Shown here piece after piece: positions 26,295-37,353 of a DNA stretch of 64,000 bases; the first letter of the stretch is position 1; each line of letters begins with the position of its first letter. A program made the translations under genes and the position numbers. Under the pieces are notes generated by a model. It ran no database searches, was not told where the DNA came from, and saw only the letters and a list, made by a program, of their open reading frames with translations. Source of the stretch: Sphingomonas_Q fennica_A (GTDB taxonomy: Bacteria; Pseudomonadota; Alphaproteobacteria; Sphingomonadales; Sphingomonadaceae); assembly GCA_036946415.1 (NCBI GenBank), contig JAQIJD010000010.1, positions 30,624 to 94,623 on the forward strand, given 5' to 3'.

Positions 26295-27263
26295 ATGCAG
26301 ACTTTCAGCACGGCAGCTTTGCCCAGCACCGGCAAGATCGCGGCGTGGAACGCGCTCTACGCGTCCCATCTCGCGCAGGTCGATTTCCAGCCGGCCGATC
26401 GACGCGAATTCCGCGCCGAACTGACGACCGGCGAGCTCGGCCCGATCAGCGTCGCCCGGATGAGGGCCGACCGCAGCAGCATCGATCGCACGCCCAGCCA
26501 CATCCGCCACGCCTCGCGGCGGCTCTACACCTTCGTCCTGCAGGAGAAGGGGCGCGGCCTGTTCAGCCATTGCGGGCACGAGGCGGTCTTGCAGGAGGGC
26601 GATTTCGCTTTGTGCGACAGCGCCGCCCCCCATAAGCTCGCCGTCGAGGACCGGTCGGAAATCATCATGCTGCGCGTGCCGGCGTCGGTGATGCGCAGCT
26701 ATTTCCCGACGCCCGAGGAATATTGCGGCCGCCGCCTGCCCGCCGCGCGCGGGCTGGCGCAGACGGCGGGGGCCATGGCGCGCACACTGTGCCGGCAGGT
26801 CGAAACCGGTCTCGGATCCGATCACGGCGCCTGTGCCGCGCGGCATCTGATGAACATGATGGCGTCCACCTATGCGCTCGGCTTCGATCCGGCGCTGGGC
26901 AGCGCGCCCACCGCCGTGATCGCCGCGCGCTATACCGAGGTGAAGCGCTATATCGAGGACCGGCTGCGCGAGACCGACCTCATCCCCGCGTCGATCGCGG
27001 CGGGCCTGCGGATCTCGGCCCGCTACGTCCGCATGGTCTTTTCGGCGCATGACGAGACGGTGTCGGCCTATATCCTGCGCAGGCGGCTGGAAGAGATCGC
27101 CCGCCAGCTGCGCGATCCGCGCTGGCACGGCCATACGATCACCGAGATCGCGTTCAGCTGGGGCTTCAACAGCGCCCCCCATTTCGCCCGCAGCTTCCGC
27201 GAGCGTTATGGCGTCACCGCGCGCGATTATCGGCGCGGGGCCGGCGAGCCCGAGGCGGCGTGA
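26295..27263 (+). CDS. AraC-family transcriptional regulator (paralogue of the one at 18594)
   Basis: A 322-residue FeaR-like regulator. The N-terminal sensor domain (about 20-190) has LYTFVLQEKGRGLFSHCGHE and LQEGDFALCDSAAPHKL. The C-terminal AraC domain has IAAGLRISARYVRMVFSAHD and ITEIAFSWGFNSAPHFARSF. ATG 26295 is preceded by GGGGAGAGG. It is divergent from the solute-binding protein gene across a 177-base gap that probably holds both promoters. The similarity to the regulator at 18594 in the DNA-binding part suggests overlapping targets or a recent duplication. Confidence 0.9.
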   Translation: MQTFSTAALPSTGKIAAWNALYASHLAQVDFQPADRREFRAELTTGELGPISVARMRADRSSIDRTPSHIRHASRRLYTFVLQEKGRGLFSHCGHEAVLQEGDFALCDSAAPHKLAVEDRSEIIMLRVPASVMRSYFPTPEEYCGRRLPAARGLAQTAGAMARTLCRQVETGLGSDHGACAARHLMNMMASTYALGFDPALGSAPTAVIAARYTEVKRYIEDRLRETDLIPASIAAGLRISARYVRMVFSAHDETVSAYILRRRLEEIARQLRDPRWHGHTITEIAFSWGFNSAPHFARSFRERYGVTARDYRRGAGEPEAA

Positions 27264-27429
27264 GGGGCAGCCGACGAGGCGATCGCGAACCGGGCCCGCC
27301 GCGATGCCGATCGATCTTCGCTCCCACGACCGCGATATTTGCAATCTTTCGCGGTTTGCGTGGAGGCATTCGGCACGATCGCTTGCCGTGGCGCGCTTAT
27401 CCCGCATCGGTCAGATCAGGAGGTAGGCG

Positions 27430-28521
<1,092 letters not shown>

Positions 28522-28620
28522 ACCGCGGCAAGCCGTGCCGTGACGATGGCCGGAAACGGTGTCATCGTCGGGCGGTCGTCGCATATCATGGTGGCGGCAC
28601 GCTCGGCGAGGGGGCGACGG

Positions 28621-30760
28621 ATGACGGGCGGGGCGACGAGACGCGGCATCCTGAAGATCGGCGCGCTCGCCGGCGGCGGGCTGCTGCTGGGCCTCGATCT
28701 GCGCGGCACGGCCGCCGCCGCCGCGCCCCCGGGCGCGCTGGGCGCGTTCGTCCGCGTGCCGCCCGCCGGCCCGATCGTGCTGGTGATGCCGCAGCAGGAG
28801 ATGGGGCAGGGCATCCATACCGCGCACGCCCAGCTTCTTGCCGAAGAGCTTGACATCGGCATGGACCAGATCGTGCTCGAGCAGGCGCCGCCCGACGACC
28901 GGCTCTACGGCCGCCCCGCCACCGGCACGCAGGGCACCGGTGGCTCCAGTTCCATCCGGAGCGGCTTCTACATGTCGCTCAGGCAGGCCGGGGCGGATGC
29001 GCGGGCGCTGCTGATCGCGGCGGCGGCGCGGCGCTGGCAGGCGCCGCCGGCGCAGCTCGAGACGGAGCGGGGCAGCGTCCTCCATCGGGCGAGTGGCAGG
29101 CGGGCGGCCTATGGCGATCTCGCGTCCGCCGCCGCGGACCTGACGCCCGGCCCCCCTGCGCCTTTGCGCGCGCCGCAAGACTTCAGGCTGATCGGCAAGC
29201 CCGTGCCGCGCCTCGATACGCCGTCCAAGACGAACGGCAGCGCGGTCTACGGGATCGACATCATGGCCGGGAAGGTGCGCGTCGCCGCGGTGCTGCGGGC
29301 ACCGGTGGTGGGCGGCCGGGCGGTGCGCGTGGGCGAGGCGGCGGCGCTGGCGCGGCCGGGCGTGGAGCGGGTGATCGTCGAGGACGATCTCGTCGCGGTC
29401 GTCGCCGCCAATACGTGGGCGGCGCTCTCCGGCGGGGCCGCGCTCGACATCGTCTGGGACGACGGGCCGAATGCCGCGATCGACACCGCCGCGCTGATGG
29501 ACGAGGCGCGCCGCGCGACAGCCGGGCCCGGCCTCGTCGCCAAGGAACGCGGCGACGTCGCGGCGGCGCTCGCGACGGGCAAGCGGCTCGAGGCCGCCTA
29601 CGATCTGCCGATGCTGGCACATGCGCCGATGGAGCCGCTGAACTGCACCGTGCAGATCGCCGACGGTTCCTGCACCTTGTGGGTGGGCACGCAGGTGCAG
29701 ACACGGGCGCAGCGCGAAGTGGCCCGGCTGCTCGACATTCCGGTCGATCGGGTGCGGCTGAACAACCAGCTGCTGGGCGGCGCCTTCGGACGGCGGCTGG
29801 ACGTTGATATGATCCTCGCGGCGGTGCGCATCGCCCGCGCCCTCGGCGACGGCCTGCCGGTCAAGGCGATGTGGAGCCGTGAGGAGGATATGCGGCAGGA
29901 CACGGTGCGCCCGCTCTACCGCAACCTCGTCTCGGCCGGGGTGCGGGACGGGCGGGTGACGGGCGTGCTGCACCGCGTCTCCGGCCCGTCGATCGGGCAT
30001 CGCATCAGCGGCCGACCGCCGGCGGACGGGATCGAGGCCGGGGCGGTGGAGGGGGCGACCGAGCCGCCATACGCCTTCCCCGCCCACCGCGTCGAATATG
30101 CCCGGCACGAGGCGCGCGCCGTCCACTCGGGCTATTGGCGCGGGGTCGGCCCCAACAGCACCGTCTTCGCGATCGAGAGCATGATGGACGAGCTGGCGCT
30201 GCTCGACGGCCGCGACCCGCTGGCCTTCCGCCTGGATGCGCTGGCCGATCGGCCGCGGCTGGCGCGGGTGCTGCGCGCCGCCGCCGAACGGGGCGGCTGG
30301 GGCGCGGCGCTGCCCCCGCGCCGCGGCCGCGGCATCGCCTTGCAGCATTCGTTCGGATCGCCGGTGGCGGCGGTGTGCGAGGTGAGCGTGGCGGGGGACG
30401 GCCGCGTCCGCATCGAACGGTTCGTGGCGGCGGTCGATTGCGGGCGGGTGGTCAATCCAAGCGGTGTCGTCACCCAGATCGAGGGCGGGGCGCTGTTCGG
30501 CCTCACCGCGGCGCTATGGGGCGAGATCACGATCGAGCGGGGGCCGCATCCGGCAGAGCAATTTCCACGACTATCGCCTGATGCGGATGGGCGAGGTGCC
30601 GCCGATCGAGGTGCACCTGCTCGGCAGCGCCGAGGCGCCCGGCGGGGTCGGCGAACCGGGCACGACGATCGCCGCCCCCGCGCTCGCCAACGCCATCGCC
30701 GCCGCGACGGGGGTGCGCCTGCGCCGCCTGCCGATCGACGACGCGTTGTTGCGGGCGTAG
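28621..30760 (+). pseudogene. Molybdopterin-binding aldehyde/isoquinoline oxidoreductase large subunit (IorB-like), frameshifted
   Basis: About 712 residues if the frame is restored. The N-terminus carries a twin-arginine-type leader (TRRGILKIGALAGGGLLLGL). Then come molybdenum hydroxylase segments such as PQQEMGQGIHTAHAQLLAEE, GGSSSIRSGFY, APMEPLNCTVQI and LLGGAFGRRLDVDMI. The frame breaks in the run GGGGG at 30539-30543. One G fewer joins EITIERG to RIRQSNFHDYRLMRMGEVPP, which continues to a normal end LPIDDALLRA. This is either a sequencing error or a recent mutation. No [2Fe-2S] small subunit gene is adjacent, although IorB partners usually are. Upstream starts at 28540 and 28546 are in frame but less convincing. 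Confidence 0.8.
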
Positions 30761-30771
30761 CGCCTGCCCGG

Positions 30772-31113
30772 TCAGAACAGGCGCCCGCCGTCCGGCACGG
30801 CGCGTTCGGGGCCGATCAGCACCACCGCGCCGTCCGCATCGGGGAAGCCGAGCGTCAGCACTTCGGACATCATCGGGCCGATGCGCCGCGGCGGCAGGTT
30901 GACGACGCAGGCTACCTGCCGGCCGAGCAGATCCCCCGGCGCATAATGATCCGTCACCTGCGCGCTCGACCAGCGGGTGCCGATATCCGGGCCGAGATCG
31001 ATCGCCAGCTTCCAGGCCGGCTTGCGCGCCTCGGGGAAGGGCTGCACCTCGCGGATCGTGCCGACGCGGATGTCGACGGCGAGGAACTGGTCGATGGCGA
31101 TCGTCTCGGACAT
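30772..31113 (-). CDS. csaA: tRNA-binding domain protein, CsaA-like chaperone
   Basis: A 113-residue OB-fold protein. The N-terminal IDQFLAVDIRVGTIREVQPF and the core LAIDLGPDIGTRWSSAQVTD, VACVVNLPPRRIGPMMSEVL and LGFPDADGAVVLI match CsaA and the EMAP/MetRS-C tRNA-binding domain. CsaA forms dimers and is described as an export-related chaperone. The start CAT 31111-31113 gives the normal family length. It is 11 bases from the convergent end of the molybdenum hydroxylase. It follows the small secreted protein gene on the same strand by 23 bases, so the two may be co-transcribed. Confidence 0.9.
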   Translation of the reverse strand: MSETIAIDQFLAVDIRVGTIREVQPFPEARKPAWKLAIDLGPDIGTRWSSAQVTDHYAPGDLLGRQVACVVNLPPRRIGPMMSEVLTLGFPDADGAVVLIGPERAVPDGGRLF

Positions 31114-31136
31114 TGTGTCTTTCCCCTTCGTTCCGG

Positions 31137-31652
31137 TCAGTCCAGCGCGGTCCAGCGCCGGTAGACGATGCTGTTCCCGCCATAGCTGTAGGTGAGCGTG
31201 CGGCCGTCGGGCGAGAGTGCATAGGTCGCCTCGATGTCGAGCTTGCCGTTGCGCGTCACCGTCAGCTTCAGATTGTTCTCGTCCACCTTCCACAGGCGGA
31301 CGACGTTGTACGGGATGGCGCCGGCGGCGCTGTGATATTCGTTGGCCGGCGTGCCATCGACCTGCGCCGCCCAATGGCCGGTGACGTAATTGCCGGTCGC
31401 CGAGACGGACTGGAAGGTGACGAGGAGCTTGCCGTCCTCGGTATATTGGAAGGTCCGCGTCGCGACCTTCGGCTTGGCGCCCGAATAGCGCGAGGCGGCG
31501 AGATCGACCTTCCACGGCCCGATCAGGGCCGCCGGCGCCTGTTCGCGCGCGTTGCGATGCGCGGCGGGGGCGGGGGCGGGGGCGGACGGAGCCTGCGCAG
31601 CGGCGGCGGCTGGCGCGGCCGCGATCAGCAGCAGCAAGCGGACCGGGTGCAT
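31137..31652 (-). CDS. Secreted protein of unknown function, beta-rich
   Basis: A 171-residue protein with a signal peptide (VRLLLLIAAAPAAAAAQ). A linker rich in Ala and Pro (about 20-37) follows, then a domain with alternating strands: GPWKVDLAASRYSGAKP, TRTFQYTEDGKLLVTFQSVS and LDIEATYALSPDGRTLTYSY. It resembles the lipocalin-like, small secreted proteins common in sphingomonads that carry an LxxSxY-type motif. I cannot name a function. It lies 23 bases downstream of the APC permease gene on the same strand. Confidence 0.75.
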   Translation of the reverse strand: MHPVRLLLLIAAAPAAAAAQAPSAPAPAPAAHRNAREQAPAALIGPWKVDLAASRYSGAKPKVATRTFQYTEDGKLLVTFQSVSATGNYVTGHWAAQVDGTPANEYHSAAGAIPYNVVRLWKVDENNLKLTVTRNGKLDIEATYALSPDGRTLTYSYGGNSIVYRRWTALD

Positions 31653-31675
31653 GGCGATGCTCCTGGTTGAATGGT

Positions 31676-33076
31676 TCAGCCCCGCGCCGCCAGCCGCCGC
31701 CGGGCGACGTAGAGCATGAGACCGATGACGTTCCAGATGAGGAAGAAGCCCTGCGTTTCGCCGGGCAGGCTGGAGAAGAGGTAGAGGCAGCCCAGGATGG
31801 CGGCGGGACCGATCACCCAGGCGGCGGGCGCGCGGAAGCGGCGCGGCCGGGCGGGCTCGCGCCGCCGGAGGATCAGGAGGCAGACCGAGACGGCGACGAA
31901 GGCGACGAGCGTGCCGGCATTGGCGAGGGCGGCGATTCGGTCGAGCGGCATGATCCCGGCGACGACCGCCACCACCGCCGCCGTCGCCAGCGTCACGCGG
32001 ACGGGGGTTCCGGTGCGCGCGCTCACTTTCGCCAGCGCCCCCGGCAGCATGCCGTCGCGCGCCATGACGAAGAAGATGCGGCTCTGTCCGTAGAGGAAGG
32101 CGAGGATCACCGTCGGCAGCGCCACGATCGCCGCGGCCCCGATCACCCCGGCGATGCTGCCCTGCCCCAGGGAGCGCAGGATCAGCGCCAGCGGCTCCGG
32201 GCTGTCGGCATAAGCGGTATAGGGCATCGATCCCACCGCGACCGCCGCCACGCCCACGTAGAGCGCGGTGCAGACGAGCATCGATCCGACGATGCCGATC
32301 GCCAGATCGCGCTCGGGCCGGCGCGCTTCCTCGGCCGCGGTGGAGATCGCGTCGAAGCCGTAGAAGGCGAAGAAGATGATCGCCGCCGCCGCCATCACGC
32401 CGTGCGGCCGGCCGTTCGCCTCGCCGCCGGCGAAGCCGTTCGGCATGAAGGGGGTGAAGTTGGCGGCATCGAAGCCGCGCGCCGCGACCACCACGAACAG
32501 CAGCAGGGCGACGATCTTCACCACCACCAGCGCGGCATTGACGGTGGCGCTCTCCTTCGTCCCCAGCGCCAGCAGGCCGGCGACCGCGAAGACGATCACC
32601 ACCGCCGGCAGGTTGACGATCCCGCCGGCATAGGGCCCGGCGGCGATGGCGGCAGGCAGCGGCAGGCCGATGCCGGTTAGGAAGCCGGTGGCATAGCCCG
32701 ACCAGCCGACCGCCACCGCGCTCACCACCAGCGAATATTCGAGGATCAGGCTCCACCCGACCACCCAGGCGACGACCTCGCCGATCACGACATAGCTGTA
32801 GGTATAGGCGCTGCCCGATGCGGGGATCATCGTCGCCACCTCGGCATAAGCGAGTGCCGCGCAGCAGCAGATCGCCCCGGCGATGGCGAAGGACAGGATC
32901 ACCGCCGGCCCGGCGAGGCCGGCGCCGACGCCGACCAGCGTGTAGATGCCCGTGCCGACGATCGCGCCCACGCCCAGCGCCAGCAGATGCCACCAGCCGA
33001 GCGAGCGGCGCAGCGCCGGTCCGTCCCCGGCATGGCCGTCCGCCGAAATCGTCTTGCGGTGCATCCAGCCCGTCAT
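31676..33076 (-). CDS. APC-superfamily amino acid permease (cationic amino acid transporter-like)
   Basis: A 466-residue inner-membrane protein with about 12 hydrophobic segments. The first helix motif GVGAIVGTGIYTLVGVGAG is the glycine-rich substrate-binding stretch of APC transporters. PASGSAYTYSYVVIGEVVAW and AAAIIFFAFYGFDAISTAAE are also typical of the CAT/YfnA branch. It imports amino acids or polyamines by proton coupling. It lies in a minus-strand run with the aldehyde dehydrogenase and the tartrate-type dehydrogenase. Together with the aminotransferase and spermidine-dehydrogenase-like genes it suggests amine and amino acid catabolism. The exact substrate is unknown. Confidence 0.88.
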   Translation of the reverse strand: MTGWMHRKTISADGHAGDGPALRRSLGWWHLLALGVGAIVGTGIYTLVGVGAGLAGPAVILSFAIAGAICCCAALAYAEVATMIPASGSAYTYSYVVIGEVVAWVVGWSLILEYSLVVSAVAVGWSGYATGFLTGIGLPLPAAIAAGPYAGGIVNLPAVVIVFAVAGLLALGTKESATVNAALVVVKIVALLLFVVVAARGFDAANFTPFMPNGFAGGEANGRPHGVMAAAAIIFFAFYGFDAISTAAEEARRPERDLAIGIVGSMLVCTALYVGVAAVAVGSMPYTAYADSPEPLALILRSLGQGSIAGVIGAAAIVALPTVILAFLYGQSRIFFVMARDGMLPGALAKVSARTGTPVRVTLATAAVVAVVAGIMPLDRIAALANAGTLVAFVAVSVCLLILRRREPARPRRFRAPAAWVIGPAAILGCLYLFSSLPGETQGFFLIWNVIGLMLYVARRRLAARG

Positions 33077-33097
33077 CGTCGTTCCCCCTTGCCCCGG

Positions 33098-34168
33098 TCA
33101 GGCCATCGCCGCCACGATCGCGCGACCGCATGCCTCGGTGCCGGCGGTGCCTTTCAGGTCGCGCGTCCGCAAGCGGGGATCGGGCAAGGTCCGTTCGATC
33201 GCGGCGACGATCGCCGCGGCGGCGTCGCGCTCGCCCAGATGATCGAGCATCATCGCCGCCGACCAGATCTGCCCGACCGGATTGGCGATGCCGTGCCCCG
33301 CGATGTCGGGGGCAGAGCCGTGGACGGGTTCGAACAGCGAAGGGCCGGTGCGATCGGGATTGATGTTGCCGGACGGGGCGATGCCGATCGTGCCCGTGCA
33401 GGCGGGGCCCAGATCGGACAGGATGTCGCCGAACAGGTTGGAGGCGACGACGACGTCGAACCGGTCGGGGTTCATCACGAATTGCGCGGCCAGGATGTCG
33501 ATATGATATTTGTCGGTGCGAACCTCGGGATAGGCGGCGGCCATCGCCTCCACCCGCCCGTCCCACCACGGCATGGTGATGGCGATGCCGTTCGATTTGG
33601 TGGCGGAGGTGAGGTGCCGCGCCGGCCGGCTCTGCGCAAGATCGAAGGCGTAGCGCAGGATGCGATCGGTGCCATGGCGGCTCATCACCGTTTCCTGCAT
33701 CACCATCTCGCGCGGCGTGCCGGGGAAGGCGATGCCGCCGATCGCCGAATATTCGCCCTCGGTATTCTCGCGCACGACCATGAAGTCGATGTCGCCCGGT
33801 TCGCGCCCGGCCAGCGGGCAGGGCACGCCCGGCATCAGCCGCACCGGCCGCAGATTGACGTACTGGTCGTATTCGCGCCGGAACTGGAGCAGCGAGCCCC
33901 ATAGCGAGACGTGATCGGGCACCGTGTCCGGCCAGCCCACCGCGCCGAAGAAGATCGCTTCCACGTCGCCGATCCGCGCCTTCCAGTCCTCGGGCATCAT
34001 CGTGCCGTGGCGGGCGTAATAGTCGCAGCAGGCGAAATCGTGCCATTGCTGGTCGATCGTGAAGCCGAAAGCGGCGGCGGCCGCCTCCAGCGCGCGGATG
34101 CCTTCGGGCATCACTTCCTTGCCGATCCCGTCGCCGGCGATCACCGCGATCCGATACTTGCGTGCCAT
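33098..34168 (-). CDS. Tartrate dehydrogenase / D-malate dehydrogenase-type decarboxylating dehydrogenase
   Basis: A 356-residue member of the isocitrate/isopropylmalate dehydrogenase family. The start YRIAVIAGDGIGKEVMPEG and the motifs VNLRPVRLMPGVPCPL, FMVVRENTEGEYSAIGG, VVASNLFGDILSDLGPA and FEPVHGSAPDIAGHGIANPV are those of tartrate/D-malate dehydrogenases (TtuC/DmlA). It uses NAD and divalent metal to oxidise and often decarboxylate malate- or tartrate-like acids. CAT 34166-34168 gives the normal length. It lies 23 bases after the aldehyde dehydrogenase in one operon. Separating tartrate from D-malate preference is not possible by eye. Confidence 0.88.
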   Translation of the reverse strand: MARKYRIAVIAGDGIGKEVMPEGIRALEAAAAAFGFTIDQQWHDFACCDYYARHGTMMPEDWKARIGDVEAIFFGAVGWPDTVPDHVSLWGSLLQFRREYDQYVNLRPVRLMPGVPCPLAGREPGDIDFMVVRENTEGEYSAIGGIAFPGTPREMVMQETVMSRHGTDRILRYAFDLAQSRPARHLTSATKSNGIAITMPWWDGRVEAMAAAYPEVRTDKYHIDILAAQFVMNPDRFDVVVASNLFGDILSDLGPACTGTIGIAPSGNINPDRTGPSLFEPVHGSAPDIAGHGIANPVGQIWSAAMMLDHLGERDAAAAIVAAIERTLPDPRLRTRDLKGTAGTEACGRAIVAAMA

Positions 34169-34191
34169 CGCTGCCCCTCCCGTCCCGTCCT

Positions 34192-35675
34192 TCACCGGCC
34201 CGGCCCCAGCCCGGCCCAGTGGAAGGCCTTGGTTTCCAAATATTCGGCGATCCCCTCGCGCCCGCCTCGCGGCCGAGGCCGGATGCCTTGATCCCGCCGA
34301 ACGGCGCCATTTCCAGCGCCAGCGAGCCGGTGTTGAGGCCGACCATCCCGAATTCCAGCGCCTCGCCGACGCGCCACGCACGGCGCAGATTCTCGGTGTA
34401 GAAATAGCTGGCGAGGCCGAACGGCGTGGCGTTGGCGAGGGCGATCGCCTCCTCCTCATGCGTGAAGCGGAAGACGGGGGCGACCGGGCCGAACGTCTCC
34501 TCGCGCGCGATCAGCATCGCGTCCGTCGCACCGGTCAGCAGCGCCGGGGCGGCGAAGCGGCGGCGGTCGCCGGGCGCGTCCGCGGCCGCGGCGAGCGTGG
34601 CGCCATGAGCCAGCGCATCGTCGACATGGGCCGCCACCTTGTCGGTCGCGGCGGCGTTGATGAGCGGGCCGATGGTGACGCCGGGCGCCGTGCCCGCCCC
34701 CACGCGCAGCCCCGCCACCCGCTCCACCAGCCGGCCGACGAAGGCGTCGTGGATGCCGGCCTGGACGAGGATGCGGTTGGCGCAGACGCAGGTCTGGCCG
34801 GCGTTGCGGAACTTGCTGGCCATCACGCCTTCGATCGCGGTGTCGAGATCGGCGTCGTCGAAGACGATGAAGGGGGCGTTGCCGCCGAGTTCCAGGCTGA
34901 GCCGCTTCAGCGTGTCCGCGCTCTGCCGCATCAGCACCGCGCCGACCCGCGTCGATCCGGTGAAGGAGAGCTTGCGCACCGTCTCGCTGCCGGTCAGCGC
35001 CGCGCCGATCGCCTGCGGCAGGCCCGTCACGACGTTGACGACGCCCGCGGGGATGCCGGCGCGCTCCGCCAGCACGATCAGCGCCAGCGCGGTGAACGGC
35101 GTCAGCTCGGACGGCTTGACCACCGCGGTGCAGCCCGCGGCCAGCGCCGGGGCGAGCTTGCGCGTGATCATCGCCGCCGGGAAATTCCAGGGCGTGATGA
35201 CGGCCGATACGCCGACCGGCTCCTTCAGCACCAGGATGCGCCGGTCGGCCTCGGGCGCGGGCACGTCGTGGCCGCCGATCCGCCGGCCCTCTTCGGCGAA
35301 CCATTTGACGAAGGAGGCGGCGTAGCGGATCTCGCCCGCCGCCTCGGCCAGCGGCTTGCCCTGCTCGGCGGTCATGATCCGCGCCAGATCGTCGACGTTG
35401 GCGAGGATCAGCGCGTGCCACCGTTCGAGCAGGTCGGCCCGCTCGCCGGCGGTGCGCCGCCGCCACGGGCCGAACGCAGCCGCCGCCGCGGCGATCGCCG
35501 CCTCGGTATCCGCGCCGTCGCAATCGGGCACGGTGCCGATCGGGATCCCGCTCGCCGGATCCTCGACCGCGATGATGCCGCCGCCGCGCGCGGCAACCCA
35601 TTCGCCACCGATCCGCGCCCGTTCGACGAACAGGCCGGGGTCGGCGAGGGTGGGGGCATGCGTTTCACTGGGCAT
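34192..35675 (-). pseudogene. NAD(P)-dependent aldehyde dehydrogenase (GabD-like), frameshifted near C-terminus
   Basis: About 494 residues if the frame is restored. Seen: TPWNFPAAM, LSFTGSTRVG, LELGGNAPFI and the active cysteine in NAGQTCVCAN. The frame changes at about 34267. The upstream frame ends KASGLGREAGARGSPN, while the frame one base over continues GGREGIAEYLETKAFHWAG to a stop at 34192. Adding one G after GAG restores GLGREGGREGIAEYLE, the family ending. Without it the frame runs on for over 3 kb. The lesion is one base in a G-rich stretch, like those in the Mo hydroxylase and yidC. It is probably a succinate-semialdehyde or similar dehydrogenase acting after the aminotransferase. 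Confidence 0.85.
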
Positions 35676-35976
35676 CGGACCGTCCTCATGCTGGCCGGAC
35701 CCATCCTAGCCGCGCGCGGACGGCAGCGGGAAGCGCCCCGGGCGGGCGACGGCAGGGGGAACCGACCGATTTTACCGCTTCGACGATGCGGATGTGCCGT
35801 GCCGTCCGCGCGCGATATCCGGCCGGGCGCCTTGCCGCCCGCCCTACCGGCTCGCCGCGGAAGACCCTGCCGCCGATGAGCGCACAAACGGCAGAAACGC
35901 AGACGAGCCCCCCGCAAAACCGCATGCGTGGCGCGCCCCGCCGATTACAGTGACGGCAGAGAGGGGTTCAGGCGTC

Positions 35977-37353
35977 ATGCAATCCAATTCGGTCATCGAT
36001 CTCGATCGTGCCCATCTGATCCATCCGGTCACATCCTGGGCAGGGCACGAGCGCCGCGGTGCTACCATGCTGCAATCGGGCAAGGGGGTCTATCTGACCG
36101 ATCGCGAGGGGCGGCGGCTGCTGGACGGTTTCGCCGGCCTGTGGTGCGTCAACGTCGGCTACGGGCAGGACAGTATCGTCGCCGCCGCCGCCGAACAGAT
36201 GCGCCGCCTGCCCTATGCGACCGGCTATTTCAGCTTCGCCAGCGAGCCCGCCGCCCTCCTCGCCGCGCGGCTCGCCGAACTGATGCCGGGCGATCTCGAC
36301 CATGTCTATTTCACGCTCGGCGGATCGGATGCGGTGGACAGCGCGGCGCGCTTCATCCGCTACCATTCCAACGTCACCGGCCGGCCGGCCAAGAAGCATA
36401 TGATCGCGCTCGACAAGGGCTATCACGGATCGACCAGCTTCGGCGCGGGGCTGACCGGGCTGCCGGCGTTCCATGCGCATATGGATGCGCCGATGACGAT
36501 CCAGCACCACATTCCCGCCCCTTATCCCTATCGCCACGCGACCGGCGACGATGCCGCGGTCATTGCGGATTCGGTCGCCGCGCTGGAAGCGAAGATCGCC
36601 GAACTGGGGGCCGGGAACGTCGCCGCCTTCTTCTGCGAACCGGTGCAGGGTTCGGGCGGGGTGATCGTGCCGCCGCCGGGCTGGCTCGCCGCGATGCGCC
36701 GCGTCTGCACCGCGCACGACGTGCTGCTGGTGGTGGACGAGGTGATCACCGGCTTCGGCCGCACCGGGCCGATGTTCGCCTGCGAGCATGAGGGCGTCGT
36801 GCCCGACATGATGACGGTCGCCAAGGGGCTGACCGCCGGCTACAGCCCGATGGGGGCCGTGGTCCTCTCCGACGCCGTCTACCGCGCCATCGCCGACAAT
36901 GCGCCCGAAGGCGCGGCGATCGGCCACGGCTTCACCTATTCGGGCCATCCGGTGAGCGCGGCGGTCGGGCTGGAGGTGTTGCGCCTCTATACCGAGGGCG
37001 GCATCCTCGCCAACGGCCAGGCGCAGGCGGCGGGGTTCGCGGCGCGGCTCCGCGCGCTGGCGGATCACCCGCTGGTCGGGGACGTGCGGGTGAAGGGGTT
37101 GCTCGCCGGCGTCGAGCTGGTCGCCAGCAAGGCCCGCAAGGCGAAGTTCGCGCCGGCGCTCGGCCTGCCCGACCATCTGGCGCGGATCGGCTACGAGAAG
37201 GGCGTCATCTTCCGTGCCTTCGGCGACGGTACGGTCGGCTTCGCGCCGCCGCTGGTGGCGAGCGCCGACGAACTGGACGAAATGGTCGGGCGGTTCGCCG
37301 CGACCCTCGACGCGGTACTGGAACTGACGGAGATCCGCGATGCGATTGACTGA
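35977..37353 (+). CDS. Class III (omega) aminotransferase, putative amine/polyamine:pyruvate type
   Basis: A 458-residue PLP enzyme. Features are the N-terminal HPVTSWAGHERRGATMLQSG, the PLP phosphate region YFTLGGSDAVDSAARFIRYH, the aspartate in LLVVDEVITGFGRTG and the Schiff-base lysine in MMTVAKGLTAGYSPMGA. The class transfers amino groups from omega-amines such as putrescine, GABA or beta-alanine to pyruvate or oxoglutarate. SpuC-like putrescine:pyruvate enzymes look similar. It is divergent from the aldehyde dehydrogenase gene, which could oxidise its aldehyde product. It overlaps the HAD gene by 14 bases. Confidence 0.9.
   Translation: MQSNSVIDLDRAHLIHPVTSWAGHERRGATMLQSGKGVYLTDREGRRLLDGFAGLWCVNVGYGQDSIVAAAAEQMRRLPYATGYFSFASEPAALLAARLAELMPGDLDHVYFTLGGSDAVDSAARFIRYHSNVTGRPAKKHMIALDKGYHGSTSFGAGLTGLPAFHAHMDAPMTIQHHIPAPYPYRHATGDDAAVIADSVAALEAKIAELGAGNVAAFFCEPVQGSGGVIVPPPGWLAAMRRVCTAHDVLLVVDEVITGFGRTGPMFACEHEGVVPDMMTVAKGLTAGYSPMGAVVLSDAVYRAIADNAPEGAAIGHGFTYSGHPVSAAVGLEVLRLYTEGGILANGQAQAAGFAARLRALADHPLVGDVRVKGLLAGVELVASKARKAKFAPALGLPDHLARIGYEKGVIFRAFGDGTVGFAPPLVASADELDEMVGRFAATLDAVLELTEIRDAID

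Noticed and set aside
31137..35675. A single 1512-residue open frame joining aldehyde dehydrogenase to the small secreted protein
   Set aside because: It comes from the frameshift near 34267 removing the normal stop. The middle part is out of frame with the tartrate-type dehydrogenase and permease genes and has no sense.
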